Below, piece after piece: positions 1-12,028 of a DNA stretch of 64,000 nucleotides. Position numbers and translations under genes: made by a program. Source of the stretch: Argentina anserina (lineage: Eukaryota; Streptophyta; Magnoliopsida; Rosales; Rosaceae); contig NC_065876.1 in NCBI RefSeq assembly GCF_933775445.1, positions 1,488,001 through 1,552,000 of the forward strand. Direction: 5' to 3'. Positions within the stretch are counted from its first letter, which is position 1; every line of letters starts with the position of its first letter. The notes below the pieces were generated by a model. It had not been told where the DNA came from, did not search any database, and saw only the letters and a list, made by a program, of their open reading frames with translations.

Positions 1-527
1 TATATATGCGTCTTTGGAACTGGGCTTTTGGGAGCCTCTCTTTTTGAGTTCTTTCTCCACACCCCGTCAGTACCTAGTAAGTGGATTAACATGTATCATA
101 ATCTCCTAACTTTGCCACTTTTACATTTTACTTCAAGAAAGAAAAACTCAGAAAAATTGTGAAATTGTTTTTGTTTGTTGTAGGAGGATGTATCACTGTT
201 CTTGAGCTATATCCCGGCTTCTCTCTATATCGGGGCTTATATGACCAATTTTTATCGCTGAGTGAGCCAGTTTGGCTGGTGCACCACAAGGAATGGTACG
301 AATTGCTGTAATGAGTTTCAGACTTTCAGATCATTTAAGTTGAAAGATGAAAGTCATGAAACTGATTTTTTTCTAAGGAAGTGATTTGGCAGTCCACTTC
401 AAGGACTTAATGTGGAGTGAAATGGAAAAGTGTTGAGAAGTGGAGTTCCAAAATCACACCCATTTAGGTTTTCTATGATTCATTAAGTGATTGTTATATG
501 ATTTGATAATAATTCTTTTGTTGTGGC
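1..527 (+). pseudogene. Truncated duplicate of ABCA exons 10-11 and intron 11
   Basis: This segment is nearly identical to the intact ABCA gene at 12029-18604. Bases 1-248 match 15547-15794 with about two substitutions, covering most of exon 10, intron 10 and the start of exon 11. Bases from about 242 to 527 match 16141-16410, which is intron 11. About 350 bp between them, holding most of exon 11, is deleted, with a few bases of shared sequence (TGA) at the junction. One substitution changes a conserved Trp codon to Cys (TGG to TGT near 190). The copy cannot encode a transporter and is recent. It may extend left of the window. Confidence 0.9.
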
Positions 528-1296
528 CTTGTGGATTCTCCGACGATTGGCTCATCTTGTTGGATGACCAAAACTCATCACTGGCTCTCCTCAACCCATT
601 CACCGGCCGCCTAGTCAACATCCTGCCACAGCTCCCTCCAAATGGCGTCGTCCATAAGGCCACATTGTCCTCAGACCCGTTATGCAACGCTGGAGACTTC
701 GTAGTCCTTGCAATCTTTGTAGAGAAGCGAAATCTAATATGTTACGAAGACGGTAATAAGGAATGGACTGTTTTACAAAGTTATGGAAATCACTACCGAG
801 ACGTTCTTGCAGCCACAGATGAGTTGCTTGCATCAAATGAGCTGGGAAGGCTTGTAGTTTGTGATCTTCAATTCTTCATCGTAGGTTTTCCCTTGAATAT
901 AATGGACGTGCATTGCCTTTGTTCTTTAATGGGGGCAAGGTTGATTTAGTGAGCCTAAATGGAATGAAATTTATGGTCTTCAGCTTTTCAGGGACAAGTT
1001 ATATTTTTCAGCATCGAAGCTATGGCAATAACCTCAGACCGTTTGAAGTTTACTTATATCGTGAAGAGAAGTGGCACTATATTAGAAATTTAGGTGAGAT
1101 GACAATTTTTTTGGGACAAAACCACTCGGTAGCTGCCGGACAAAACCACTTCATCTGCAATGAGGATGGTGAAGCTTTTAACTCCGAAGTGTTTAGTTTG
1201 GAGGATGGGAAAGCTGAAAGACTGCAATGGTTGATGCCTTGTGCTACTGTCCTGCCGGGAAACTTGCAATCCAACAGGTGTTGTACCCCTAAGTAA
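528..1296 (+). pseudogene. DUF295 (KIB1-4 beta-propeller) F-box-type gene, broken fragment
   Basis: Two overlapping frames carry a DUF295-like sequence. The first (to about 900) has the WLILLDDQNSSLALLNPFTG segment and a propeller-like stretch ending near LASNELGRL. The second (913-1296) resumes with FNGGKVDLVSLNG and ends with the typical IFLGQNHSVAA and ICNEDGEAFNSEVFSLEDG motifs. The change of frame near 880-915 is a frameshift. No F-box or start region is present: the sequence joins directly onto the ABCA duplicate at about 527. In plants this family includes F-box proteins and KIB-type adaptors of SCF ubiquitin ligases. Here it is a 5'-truncated, frameshifted pseudogene. A very short functional gene is unlikely. 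Confidence 0.75.
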
Positions 1297-1870
1297 ATGT
1301 TCATTGCTCGTAATGTTTCTTTTAAGGCTCATGTCATCATAAGTGCAAAAGATAAACAATCTGTATTTTGATTTTTGATTGCAAATAACGTGAATACTAT
1401 CGAACATAATTGTTTTATCAGATGAAACTACAGCTTTGGTATGGAGAATAGGTATGGGATATGAAATAATATGGAGAACGACTTTCAAACTAATAGGCAT
1501 CAATCATGCTAGCCTTGACTTCAAAACAAACATGAAATGGAGATTCCTGTAAAAGACTGATCTAGCAACTCTAAAACATCAGCATGAGATTACTTAAAAT
1601 ACAATCCAATATCTATAAATGAAGATGAAGACATGATGAAATGACCCCTATATAGATGACTTTGCAGTTCAGTACAACCAAAATAACCAGAAGTTGAATA
1701 ACAATAAACAAACAACCCCAGTTTAACCCAAGCACACGCAAATAAGGGTTTTACCAAACAAACTGAAAAGTTTCACCTAAATTCCAAAAACCTATACATA
1801 TCCTCCACAATGAAACCACTACAGACCAGCAGGAGTATGAGAATGCAATTTGTTCAGCTTCCATGGCCAA
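1297..1870. other. Intergenic, no gene seen
   Basis: AT-rich spacer between the DUF295 pseudogene and the 3' end of the minus-strand gene at 1871. The right part probably holds that gene's 3' UTR. No convincing ORF, RNA gene or repeat was recognised. Confidence 0.6.
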
Positions 1871-3760
1871 TTATGCGACTTCAGTCAAGCTTACCTCCTC
1901 CATTGAGACAGCATCCTGCAGAAAAAAAAAATGGACTCAATGGAAAATAGAGAGAAAGAAGCAAAAGACAGAAAAACAAAACAAAACAAAAAAAACAAAT
2001 CCAGATGCAGATGCAACGAACAAGGCAATTTATCAGTATATGACTAACTCACCTCATTTTCTTTGTTCTCGTTGACTGCTTGCTGTGTTGATGTAGGACT
2101 AAGCGAGCCTGCTACAACAACGAATCGTTAGATAATGTCGAACCACACTAAAGATTTAAGCAATGACTACACATTACCACACAAAAACATACAAACAGAA
2201 TGATTTTATACACTTGCCTTGCTCAACAGCAGATTTATTCCCCTGCTTCTTCCTATCCCTTTCATTCTCATCTTCTTGCTTAATTGGCTTCTGGGGTTTC
2301 TTAGCTGTTGATCCGCGTGTCCCAGAGTCAGAAACAGGTCCAGGAGTTGAAGACTTCTTTGCCACAGATGCCCTGGTCCGGGTTGCAGGAATGCTTTTAT
2401 GAGGTATTTCCTTCTTCACTTTGTTTTTGTCTGGAGAAACTTGAGCAGCATCAGTATTCAACGACTTGGGTTTCAGTTTCCTACTTCCCATTGTAGACGA
2501 AGAGCTCTTGGCATCTTCATCAGAAGACCGAGTCCCCTCATCAGGTACATGAGAACAGGTTTCCGAGACCTGCACCTGCTCGGTTTCCACAACACCATAG
2601 CTCTCAAATAATTCCTTCAGCGGGACTGCAAGTTCAGCATGATCACCAATTTTATGACGAAGCGCATAAGCCTTTAGCTCATCCCGCATTCGCTGAAGAG
2701 GTTGCTGAAGAAAACAGGTGTTCATTATTAGCTCTTGCATAGAATTTGAACACACATCCCTAATCACTTAATACATCACATTCAAACACACTATAGTTCA
2801 GGCATGGAGGTGTTAAATAGATAAACGAACACTTATTTAGTCCAAATGGATATCAAACAGGAAGGTGAAAAAAAAGGTATGAACCAATTGTACCTCACAT
2901 CCTGCCTCCAAGGCGAGTCTGAAAAACCCAAGCGAAACCGAGTGCTTTCCAGCAGCCTCCGAGAGCTTGATCTGTGAAAGCCAGTACGATTCCGATGACA
3001 GAATACAGAACTTCTTCCGGCTTGTCAGCCTAGAAGCATCAGAAGCAGGCGTCTCGCTTTTCACATACCTCCTCAATCTAGCCTCCGAAACTGGAGTAAT
3101 ATTCCCACCCAATTTCGGAACTGGAGTACTACGAGCCACCTTGTTAGGAGTGGATAACCTCCTCGCCGGCTTCACAGGCTTGACCTTGCCCGACAGATCG
3201 AGCACACTCACGCTCCTGCTCACATTTGATGCAGGTCTTCCACTAAAAATTGGCATCACATAAACACAGTTCAATACAATTTCAAGGCAAAAACACCAAA
3301 CCAAAAGCAATAAGAACAAAATCGGCACAGCGAATATCGAAAACTATACTCCTCTCTACTCTCTAGAGTTCACAATTGAGCAGTTTCCTCAACAGTGACT
3401 CAAACACACAAAATTCTGGATCAAAATTATCCGCAATCGAAAACAACAACAGTTCAATCCAAATCAAATCAGAACCATCAAACTATCTCAATTGTCAAAA
3501 TTCACTATCAAAGTGACCGATCTGTAACCCTAGCACACCGCCACGTACCTCTTGGACGCCGAGGAGGGCGGGTTGGACAACTCCGGCGCCGGCGGCTTCT
3601 CCTCCTTGGGCTTGGCGTTGGACCGCAGCGCGTAGCGAAGAAGCTTGCCTGAAATAACATACAAGAAAACTGAGAACCCTAATTTCGCTGGACTAGGTTC
3701 ACTAACAAGAAATGAATCTGTACCAGATTGGGCAGACTGGGCTGACTGAGGCTCTTCCAT
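1871..3760 (-). CDS. Uncharacterised basic Ser/Lys-rich plant protein with KEN motif
   Basis: Six coding exons on the minus strand join in frame: 3760-3724, 3648-3549, 3242-2894, 2704-2218, 2108-2053 and 1915-1871, giving 357 residues. The N-terminal third is basic and Ser/Pro-rich. A conserved-looking core runs from KFCILSSESYWLSQIKLSEA to EQPLQRMRDELKAYALRHK (about residues 115-175). The C-terminal half is Lys/Ser/Thr-rich, and the end reads NENKENEDAVSMEEVSLTEV, which contains a KEN box. Intron 4 appears to start with GC (AAG|GCAAGT): only this junction keeps the frame into exon 5. I do not recognise a named family; composition fits a nuclear or cytoskeletal protein, but that is inference. 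The gene is divergent from the IQD gene to its right, with about 2 kb between them. Confidence 0.8.
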
Positions 3761-5755
3761 TGAACCGGTTTCGATTCGACTGCTCTGTATTCTCTCTCTA
3801 CTTCTTCCTCAAAAGCAAAATGAGATTGTATTACAGGCCGGCCCTAATTTATATTCAGTTTTATTTTCTTTTACTTTTTATTTTCTTCCCAAAATTGGCC
3901 AGATTATCGTTTGGGCGGGAAAACTCGAATCCTCGCCCCACGCTCCCCGCATGGTAAACTCTCCTACTCGCGATCCGGTACTCCCAGGTCTACGTTATTT
4001 CTGCACGTGTTAGTATATTATTGGGGGGAGGTGTTTGGCTTGACGAAGTAGTGAGATCCAGCGGGTGTGATTGAGAGAGGTGGTGACGCGTGGACAGTGG
4101 GGGAGGGATTTGGGGGAAGTAACGGCGAGTGATGACGATGTGACAACGGCTGGCGCTGCATGGGACCCGGTTTTTTGAGGGATTCGAATTTCGAATTTCA
4201 AATCGCCGTTAAAACCAATTTTGCGGTTGACAGGAGGGGGAATGTGGACTAAAGTGGTTTATCACATTAGGATTTTGGGTCGGAGTTATTGGGCTTTGAC
4301 ATTTTTTGGGCTGGACAGTAGCAATTGTGAACCCACACAGAAGTGACAGCTCATATGTTTATTTTAGAAAATAAATAATTTATAAAATAATGGATCGCCC
4401 CTAAATCAATTTTCTTCTTTTAGTATCAAAAATGAATTTACCACCCTTGAATATGTTAGTGAGATCTGAACAATGAGCAACGATGTCAGTTAAACTACCT
4501 AATTAAACACGTAAAACGACTCAAATACAACATTGAAATTCATACATTTTTTAAATAATTCAATACGTGTTGCGGTTTTGATTAATACCAAACCATGTGA
4601 TCTGATCCTAGTACTTCATTGTTGCATTAAGTTGAAATGAACTAATGAAGTATAGTCGTAACTTGTAAGATGTTATACCTGCACCTATAAAGTGTCTTGC
4701 CCAAACTCAGAAATTGGGATGATGGTAGGTAGCTCACAATCGTAGAGAACATTATTGGTAATGCTTCCCTAATGGCACGGTCTAGTTTTGCACCTATATA
4801 TATCAAGTAATTTCATAAGTCTGCCTTTCAAATGTGATTACAAGCAATCTATACGAACCGTTGGTTTGATAAGAAAATGAAGGGAAAATCTTTTAATTGT
4901 TCTTTTATTGTGGGTTTAAATTTTGGTTGGTAATTCAATTTTTAGTGAATTTACTATTTTACGTACTTATATGCTTTCTTAAATATCAACTTTCATTTTT
5001 AGGACCAAACTCAATTTGCATGTTGCGGAGTAACTTGATTTCGAGGCAAGAGTCATCAACTTATGCCCCAACATTTGCATGTAAGACCGTACATTACTCA
5101 ATGTCATAATATTTTTTTTTTGAAATGACTCAATGTCATAATTAGGTTTACGTAAACAAGAGTTCCTTTTATTGTTCCCGTCGGTTATCCGCCCGGTGGC
5201 ACAAGGGAATCAGGCAATTATTTTCAATCAAAAATATCAAGAAAAAAAAAAAACATTGAAAACCGCAGTGTTTGTTGGTATGGGTACACAACGCTAACAC
5301 CTTAATGAAGGGCGTTTCGGTAAAAGAGAGTGATTGCTATAATGACTGTGTTCCTGCATTCGCACTCCGTGACCACATCTACGGCCACGATCCCACCACG
5401 CGCCGTATGGCGCCTAGGATCCAATTCCCCATTTCACAAGGATACAACCGTCATTTTCTAACCATGCTTGGGAATAAATAAAGACACTGCACACCCTTGG
5501 TTCCAAAGTTAACTGGCTCAAGTGGCTCAACTGCACTGGGGACTGCCAACGCATCCTTCTTTATGCCAAACTCAAATATTCCCCTACCCTCCTCTCCACC
5601 ATAACATCTAATTTCTGCCGTTTGATTCGAAATAGTCATACAATGTGATATGTCAAGCTAACTTAGCCAATCACAGATGAGTGGCAGCTTTTTAAGGCGC
5701 ACCTTTGGTGCACCAGAGATTTACCTCTCCAGTCACTAATTTTTCAAATTCAGTT
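3761..5755. other. Intergenic region with divergent promoters
   Basis: Spacer between two divergently transcribed genes. The left end (about 3761-4260) is relatively GC-rich and probably holds the promoter of the minus-strand gene. The rest is AT-rich. Short ORFs such as that near 5272-5481 have no recognisable domain. No mobile element was identified. Confidence 0.5.
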
Positions 5756-5763
5756 TTTTTTGG

Positions 5764-5791
<28 letters not shown>
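5764..5791. repeat. (GA)n microsatellite near IQD transcription start
   Basis: A run of about 14 GA units lies roughly 280 bp before the inferred leader-intron donor of the IQD gene, a common position for GA repeats in plant promoters and 5' UTRs. Confidence 0.85.
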
Positions 5792-5795
<4 letters not shown>

Positions 5796-6066
5796 AGCAA
5801 AGGACATTTTTTTTGGTCTGGCAAAGGACATGGCTTTATAGTTTTTTGTTGTTGTAGTTGATCTTAGATCACATTGTGGGTTGCTGCTCAGTGCTCACTC
5901 TCACCAAACTGCTCATGGTACATTTTCCTTTTCCTTCAAAAATTTGTAAAGGAAGTTTCCATTTTTCTTTTCTTGGTGGTGTGTGTTTTACTGGGTTGTG
6001 ATTGGTTTGAGGTTTGTGTTTCTGCAGGAAAAGTTGGTGTAGAGAATTTGGAAAGTGTACATTTTG

Positions 6067-6739
6067 GTAAGTGAGTTTCAGATCTGAGGTGGTTGGACCT
6101 CATTTGTGTGTGGCAGCTTGTTAAGGTTGTAAGATCTTGTGGGTTATGTGAAATTCTGGGTGGATTTCCTTTTTGGATTAAGTGGGTGTGCTGTTATTGG
6201 TGAATTGCTTCTTGGGTTCTTTCTGGGTTTAGATAATTGGCAAATATGGTTATTACTTGAATATACGTAATGGTAGTTGATTTGCTCAAATAGATCATAT
6301 CTGATTATGTTTTGGCATTTGGTTCTTATTTTTCTAGTTGTTACTGGTTTGAAGTTTGAAATTTAGGCATGCTAAGATCAAAAGGAAGATGCTTTGAGGA
6401 TCTCTCTCTCTCTCTCTCTCTCTTTCTCATTGGATGTGTGCTTTGATTTGGTTTATGCAGTTTTTAGAAATGTACACATCTATTGTTTGTAATTAGGATT
6501 GAGCTAAATGATGAAGCCTTTGCTTGAAGATAGTACCTCATAAGTGCGCTGGTCTTAATTTATCATCATAAGCATCCAAAGATCTGCTCTTTACAGTATT
6601 TGGTTCTTGAAATTTTTTCATGCCATTATAAGATCAGTCGTCCTGTTTCTTGGAATTCATTGCATTGGTATGACTTTTTTTTTGTTATTCAGTTTGTAAT
6701 CTATGTGTACATAAATTTTGATTGATTGGAACTCTGCAG
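6067..6739 (+). other. Probable 5' UTR intron of the IQD gene
   Basis: A consensus donor (TTTTG|GTAAGT) at 6067 and an acceptor (CTCTGCAG) ending at 6739 bracket this stretch, 40 bp before the start codon. It includes a (TC)n tract near 6403-6424. Leader introns are common in IQD genes. Transcript data would settle it. Confidence 0.55.
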
Positions 6740-6779
6740 AAAGCAGGCTTGAGGATTGCGCGTTTTTGGTCTTCCTGCA

Positions 6780-9448
6780 ATGGGCAAATCTCCAGCTAAA
6801 TGGATTAAGACGGTTCTTTTTGGGAAGAAGTCGACCAAACCTCATATATCAAAAGGAAGAGAGGTAAGAATGTTCAACTTTAACACAAATGCATGCACCT
6901 TACTCTTATAGTTTTCTCAAGTCTCGATGTTAAGAGAAGTTTTACTTGTCACTTTTGTTCATAACATTTGAGCTATACCTTTCATGTTAGTAAGTGTACC
7001 TTACTTTCTGTATCTGCATAGAAGCTTTAACATTTACAAATACTATTTCTTATCTCTTTGGTTTGCAGAGAATTTCAAATGAGAAAGAGGTGGTGGTTTC
7101 TGCTAGGGCAGCGGGACCTGAATTTATTGCAGATCCACCTGTGGCTTTTCAAGAAAACACAAATACCACAGATATCAAAGGGTTAGAATTGGAGAACAAG
7201 GATGCTCCAAGTGTATTAGGTGATGGGGAGCCAGGAAGCCAAAGTACAGATTCACAAGGGTCTACACCACAAATTGTAGCATATGATCCTGAAAGAATCA
7301 GGCAAGAGCAAGCTGCAACAAAGGCACAGGCTGCCTTTAGGGGTTATCTGGTAATGCTCTTGCTAAAGTAGCATAATGTCAGCTGCCAAATCATTTCAAT
7401 TATTGTATGGTTTTGCCTTGTGCTAGAACTTTTATATTAGTCTAGCAATCACTGATATTGGTATACCATGTGAAGGCTCGCCGTGCCTTTTGGGCTCTCA
7501 AAGGCATAATAAGGCTACAAGCACTTATCCGTGGGCACTTGGTTAGGAGACAAGCTGTTGCTACACTTTCCAGTATGTTGGGCATTGTCAAGCTACAGGC
7601 ACGTATTCGCGGTCGACAAGTCAGGCAGTCTAATATTGGGCTTGAAGTGCAAACAAGATGCCGTGTGATGCCTCTGGTAATGGTCCTTAAGTACTTTGAC
7701 CAACTATTGGTTCCTAGTTGTACTTATTATCAATCATTTGTCAGCTAGGAACTGTGTGAATATCTTGTTATTTTCATTATGTATAGATATCCTGAGATGA
7801 ATTCACCTCATTATAAATGTAGTCAGGCATGGGTTATGTGTTCCTTAGTGCTGTGCTTAACTATATTTCTCTTTTATATTGTCCATTAGGAGGGCAAGCT
7901 AGTGGATCCCGGTAGAATTGACATCTCTACTCAAATGGCAAAGCTGATGGTTAATACTTTCATTAGTAAGGTACGTTGACAGTCTAATTCAAAAATATTT
8001 TCTGATTAAATTGCAACAGTTTGGTTTGTATGATAGCATAAATTAAAGTTGGCATGTTGTTACAGTTTCTTTTTTCTTTTTAGCTACTTGCTTTCTCACC
8101 TACCGTCATGCCTTTGCGCTTGCATTTTGAACCTCGAGATCCAAATTCAGTCCCAAACTGGTTAGAACGTTGGTCAGCAACACATTTTTGGAAACCACTT
8201 CCCCAACCAAGAAAAGTCCCAGATTCAAAATCTCAGAGAACACATCGGGATCCTCAAACAGGCAAAATTAAGCGAAGCACCCGGAGGCTTCCGGCTGCAA
8301 ATGGTGAGAGTGTTTCGGTGCAAGCAACGTCTGAACCTGAGAAACCCAAACGTATACTTCGGAAAGTTTCCAGCCAGCCAGCAGATCCGGTGCTGGAAAA
8401 TCCACAAATTGAGCTTGAAAAGGTTAAACGTAACTTGAGGAAGGTTCATACTCCCATAGAAGAGAATTCTATGCAGACAGAAGTTGAAGCTCAGAATCTC
8501 AAGCAGAATGTTGAAAAGGCATCAAGTGCTTCGGGTCATAACATTTTTGAAGGGATCACAGATAATTCTGTTGAGAAGATGATGAAAGAGCCAATAGTTA
8601 CTCTATCCAGTCTACCTGATGCAGAAATAACTCCTGAACCATCAGCAGAAAAAGAGACCTTTAACATATTATCCCATGATCAGGTTGCAATGGATTTGAA
8701 GCCTGTGACAGAGGGCACTGGTAAAGAAATGAATATACCTAGTGAGGAAGCTGCAGTTGAGTCAAACATATTAACAGAGAGCAGTAAAAAAGATGAAAAC
8801 ATCCCTGTTCCAAATGGGGTTTTGAGCCAAAAGGAAGAATTGACAAGCAATGACATCCATAAATCAAGCAGGAAAACATCAACTCCAGCCAAACAAGAAC
8901 ATTCAGAAAATGGGTTGCAAAACAGTCCAACATTGCCAAGTTATATGGCAGCAACTGCGTCTGCAAAAGCAAAGCTGAGGGCACAAGGGTCTCCTAGGCC
9001 TGGACTGGAGGCTACTGAGAAGACTGAGAAAACTAACTCCACTCGCCGTCATTCTCTGCCATCATCGGCTAATGGCAAAATCACTTCACAGTCTCCAAGG
9101 ACACAGAAACTGGTACAATCAGGTGGAAAAGGTGGAATCAAAAGTGACAAATCTTTGTCAGCCTCAAGGGATGGAAATGGTATGATCTCAACCTTAAGTA
9201 ATTAATTCACATTTGCAACCCTGTGATGGGAGGAAACAGATTTCATGTGGTTCAAATCTTTGCTGATTAGGACTGATGGTATATATTTGTACTGTCTCAG
9301 AACATATGAATTATTTTTTCATCCTTTCCTGTAGGAAGTTCAGGGAGAAGTCAAAAACTATTAGTCATTCCACTCAATAGTATACTGAAGGACCTTGTTA
9401 CTGTTTGATTTTGCAGGCAAGGCAAGCCAAGCAGAGTGGAGAAGATGA
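6780..9448 (+). CDS. IQD: IQ67-domain (IQD) calmodulin-binding protein
   Basis: Six coding exons join in frame: 6780-6863, 7069-7350, 7476-7676, 7890-7970, 8084-9179 and 9417-9448, giving 591 residues. The start MGKSPAKWIKTVLFGKK is the usual IQD N-terminus. The IQ67 domain (about residues 105-170) spans the exon 2/3 junction at the typical intron position and holds IQ motifs such as AATKAQAAFRGYL and GIIRLQALIRGHLVRRQAV. The sequence LRLHFEPRDPNSVPNWLERW and the basic Ser-rich tail ending QAEWRR fit the IQD30/31/32-like group. IQD proteins bind calmodulin and link it to microtubules or kinesin light-chain-related proteins, affecting cell shape. The last exon encodes only the final ten residues and stop. 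All family landmarks are intact, so it is probably functional. Confidence 0.93.
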
Positions 9449-12028
9449 ATTGTTAAACCCATTTGAACATCTATTACAATTAACGTGGCAGGTATTCATC
9501 TCAGTTTTTGATTTATGCAGTGTGATTCAAAGTGTTGTGAAACCATAATGTGGTCTATTTAGGTAGAGGATTGCGCTAAGAGCATCATGGTCTGTCTGCA
9601 ATTTGGATGTGTGTGAATGTAAAGACTGGTTGGTTTGGAGTCATGTGACATGATTTCCACCCGTTCCTACTGTGTTGTATAGCGACTGATTATGGTTTGA
9701 TTTGCACCTTCATGTTTGTTATGGTAAATGTACAAAACCATTTGGTACTCGGTTCTGCTTCTGTATATTTTAAAACATTAATGCTGATTACCAAGAGAAA
9801 TCAAATAGTATGAGAAGTGAAGAACCTCAACTGTAGCATATTTTTTTTTAAAACACGACAGACACGACTGAACTAACAATGTAATCAAGTTATATGGGTG
9901 GAGTCTCACTTTGCATCTTGAAGTGGCAAAGATGTATATCGGGATTGCCAGTCTAGAACCTAGACCTCTACAATCAGATTTCAAGGGCTTAACTCTACAT
10001 CAAGGCAAACACTCCCGGTCCAGGTGCTCGTCATATTTACAAAAGAATTTGTGCTATACCGATTCCATGATCATTAGGATTACTGATTTAGTTGGGGTGA
10101 ATCACTACTCTACTTGAACTGGTTGAGTGTCCTAATGTATACTCCTGGGATCTATGTTACGAGGTACTGGTCTTTCAGATGAGTGACCAGCAATGCAGAG
10201 TTTACCAGACTCATCTTGATCCCAGTAAACTTCTACCATAAGACCTTGTGGATGCTCTTGGGATTCTGATTTTGGAATAACTGCATACTTGGATCCAACG
10301 GGTAACTGAAATATCATTGCAATACCTTTAGAAAAGTAAAACAAGAAAATATGAACTCACTCATGATCTTATATTCGAAGCCAAACTGTTTTGCTTCCAG
10401 ATTAGTACAATGAGACAGAAAAGTTGTGTTTTACCTGAACTGACTCTCCAGATGTTGGAGTGAGTAACTAGCCTCCCCTCTGCCATGGCGGCCACTGGCT
10501 CTGCTTGCCTTGAAATATTCAGGAAAACTTCTTCTAGAGTTGTGGGAAAGTGATCAAGCAAAGTGCATGGCGCGAGCTTACGGATAGAACTCCCTATTTT
10601 GCGCCACTATTTCAAAAATAGTTACTCACTTTTTTTATTTACGAAAAATTATCACACGGTACAGCCGTTGGTTGTTACTTCTCACTCCCAAGTAAAATTC
10701 CCAAACAGGTCTTGGTGCTCTGTAAAAGTGTAAAACTGAAATGCGTCATTTGATATTTTGATCAGTGTTTGTGTGATTTGCTAATTTGCCACAATGTAAT
10801 TTTTGTTTTTTTAGAAAGTAATATCCATTGATTTTCACTGTGATCAGTTTATCTTATAAGTTCTTCGAAAATGTTCATACTTCATATAAAAATATAATTC
10901 ATTACGTGGTATGCATGACTTACAAGTTACAATCGATATGTTGAAAATTGAGACACGATTGTCTTGTATTGCAAGAAATAGAGGGATATCGTCAGCTTTA
11001 GTGATACTTTCAGGCCTTGTTTCTATAAATTACGAGAGTTCATTTGCTAGCTAACTTGGAAGAAATTTCCTCTCCATTGACACTCTAATTAGAAAAATGA
11101 TGTTGATCCATTCATGGAGTAAGTAGGTATACTAGCTACATAATCTTATAATCACCGTTGCCTTAGCATGTCTTACAAGAAACCGTGTCTTTATGTTTTT
11201 TTAAGTCAAAATGAAAGATATATAGGACTAATACTAGTCTAATAGTGTTATTGCTCGGTTCTCCTTGGTCAAACCTTTCTCATTATTCTAAGTTAGATCT
11301 TCAGTGAATAATATATTCACAAAATTGAGTTTGACCCTCAGCATTAAAGTATTAAAGAGATAAAGAAAAAACAAGACCGATGAAATGTATATTAGCTATA
11401 TAATAAGCTCTATGATAAATGTCTTGTAAATACATTAGTTGTCATGATTTTGACAAAATATCTATTAGATCGTTCCGAACTATCATGTGACATCATTATG
11501 TCGCGAACTCGAGTTATATAGAGATTGATATGTTTTTGAATATATATATACATCCACTCAGTACGAATTTGGCCCACTCTTTACTCATTTCAATAACATA
11601 TGCTAAAATGTTGTGCCCATTGTAACACAAAGTAACATAATATCTGCCTAATTAGTATAAATATTAATATTTTATATATTTTTAAGTCTATTTTATCTTA
11701 ACATATTAAAACAATCGTACCAAAAATAAGTTGATGAGAGAGCCCCGTCCCCGATTTGTGATCGCCGGTTCTAGTCAAAATGATGGAATTCTCAAATGAA
11801 TTACGTGTAGCTATTAGATGTCCGGTTTCGCCAATCAATCAAAATGTTGTCTATTATTAATTATTATCTGAAAGAAGTCCAAAAAAAGAAGAAAAAGCTC
11901 TTCACTACAAACTACAAAGCCGGTTGATTGGTCTCCACAAGCACCAAACTCTGAGGGAGGGATGAGCAAGCTTCAATTTTGAGTGGGAAATTCATATTGT
12001 CTGCTACTGTTTTCCAAGTTGGTATTCA
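9449..12028. other. Intergenic region holding one ABCA1-type relic
   Basis: Contains the IQD 3' region, the relic at 10132-10570 (listed separately), and from about 10600 on AT-rich sequence without recognisable coding potential. The last 150 bp are probably the promoter and 5' UTR of the ABCA gene that starts at 12029. Confidence 0.55.
10132..10570 (-). pseudogene. Relic of a full-size ABCA1-type transporter C-terminal region
   Basis: Two minus-strand exon remnants resemble the C-terminal part of plant ABCA1 (AOH) proteins. The first (about 10570-10435) reads TTLEEVFLNISRQAEPVAAM then EGRLVT. The second (10305-10132) reads LPVGSKYAVIPKSESQ and GLMVEVYWDQDESGKLCI. A splice donor at 10434 (CAG|GTAA) and an acceptor before 10305 (TTTCAG) remain. 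After EGRLVT the frame must shift to reach the expected TPTSGESVQ before the donor, so the first exon carries a frameshift. No other part of the roughly 1,900-residue protein is present. It is an orphaned fragment, distinct from the half-size ABCA genes downstream. Confidence 0.7.

Noticed and set aside
5272..5481. 69-residue ORF in the divergent intergenic region
   Set aside because: No motif, and the surrounding sequence has no gene structure.
8225..8984. Minus-strand ORFs of 70-80 residues
   Set aside because: Shadows of the last large exon of the IQD gene.
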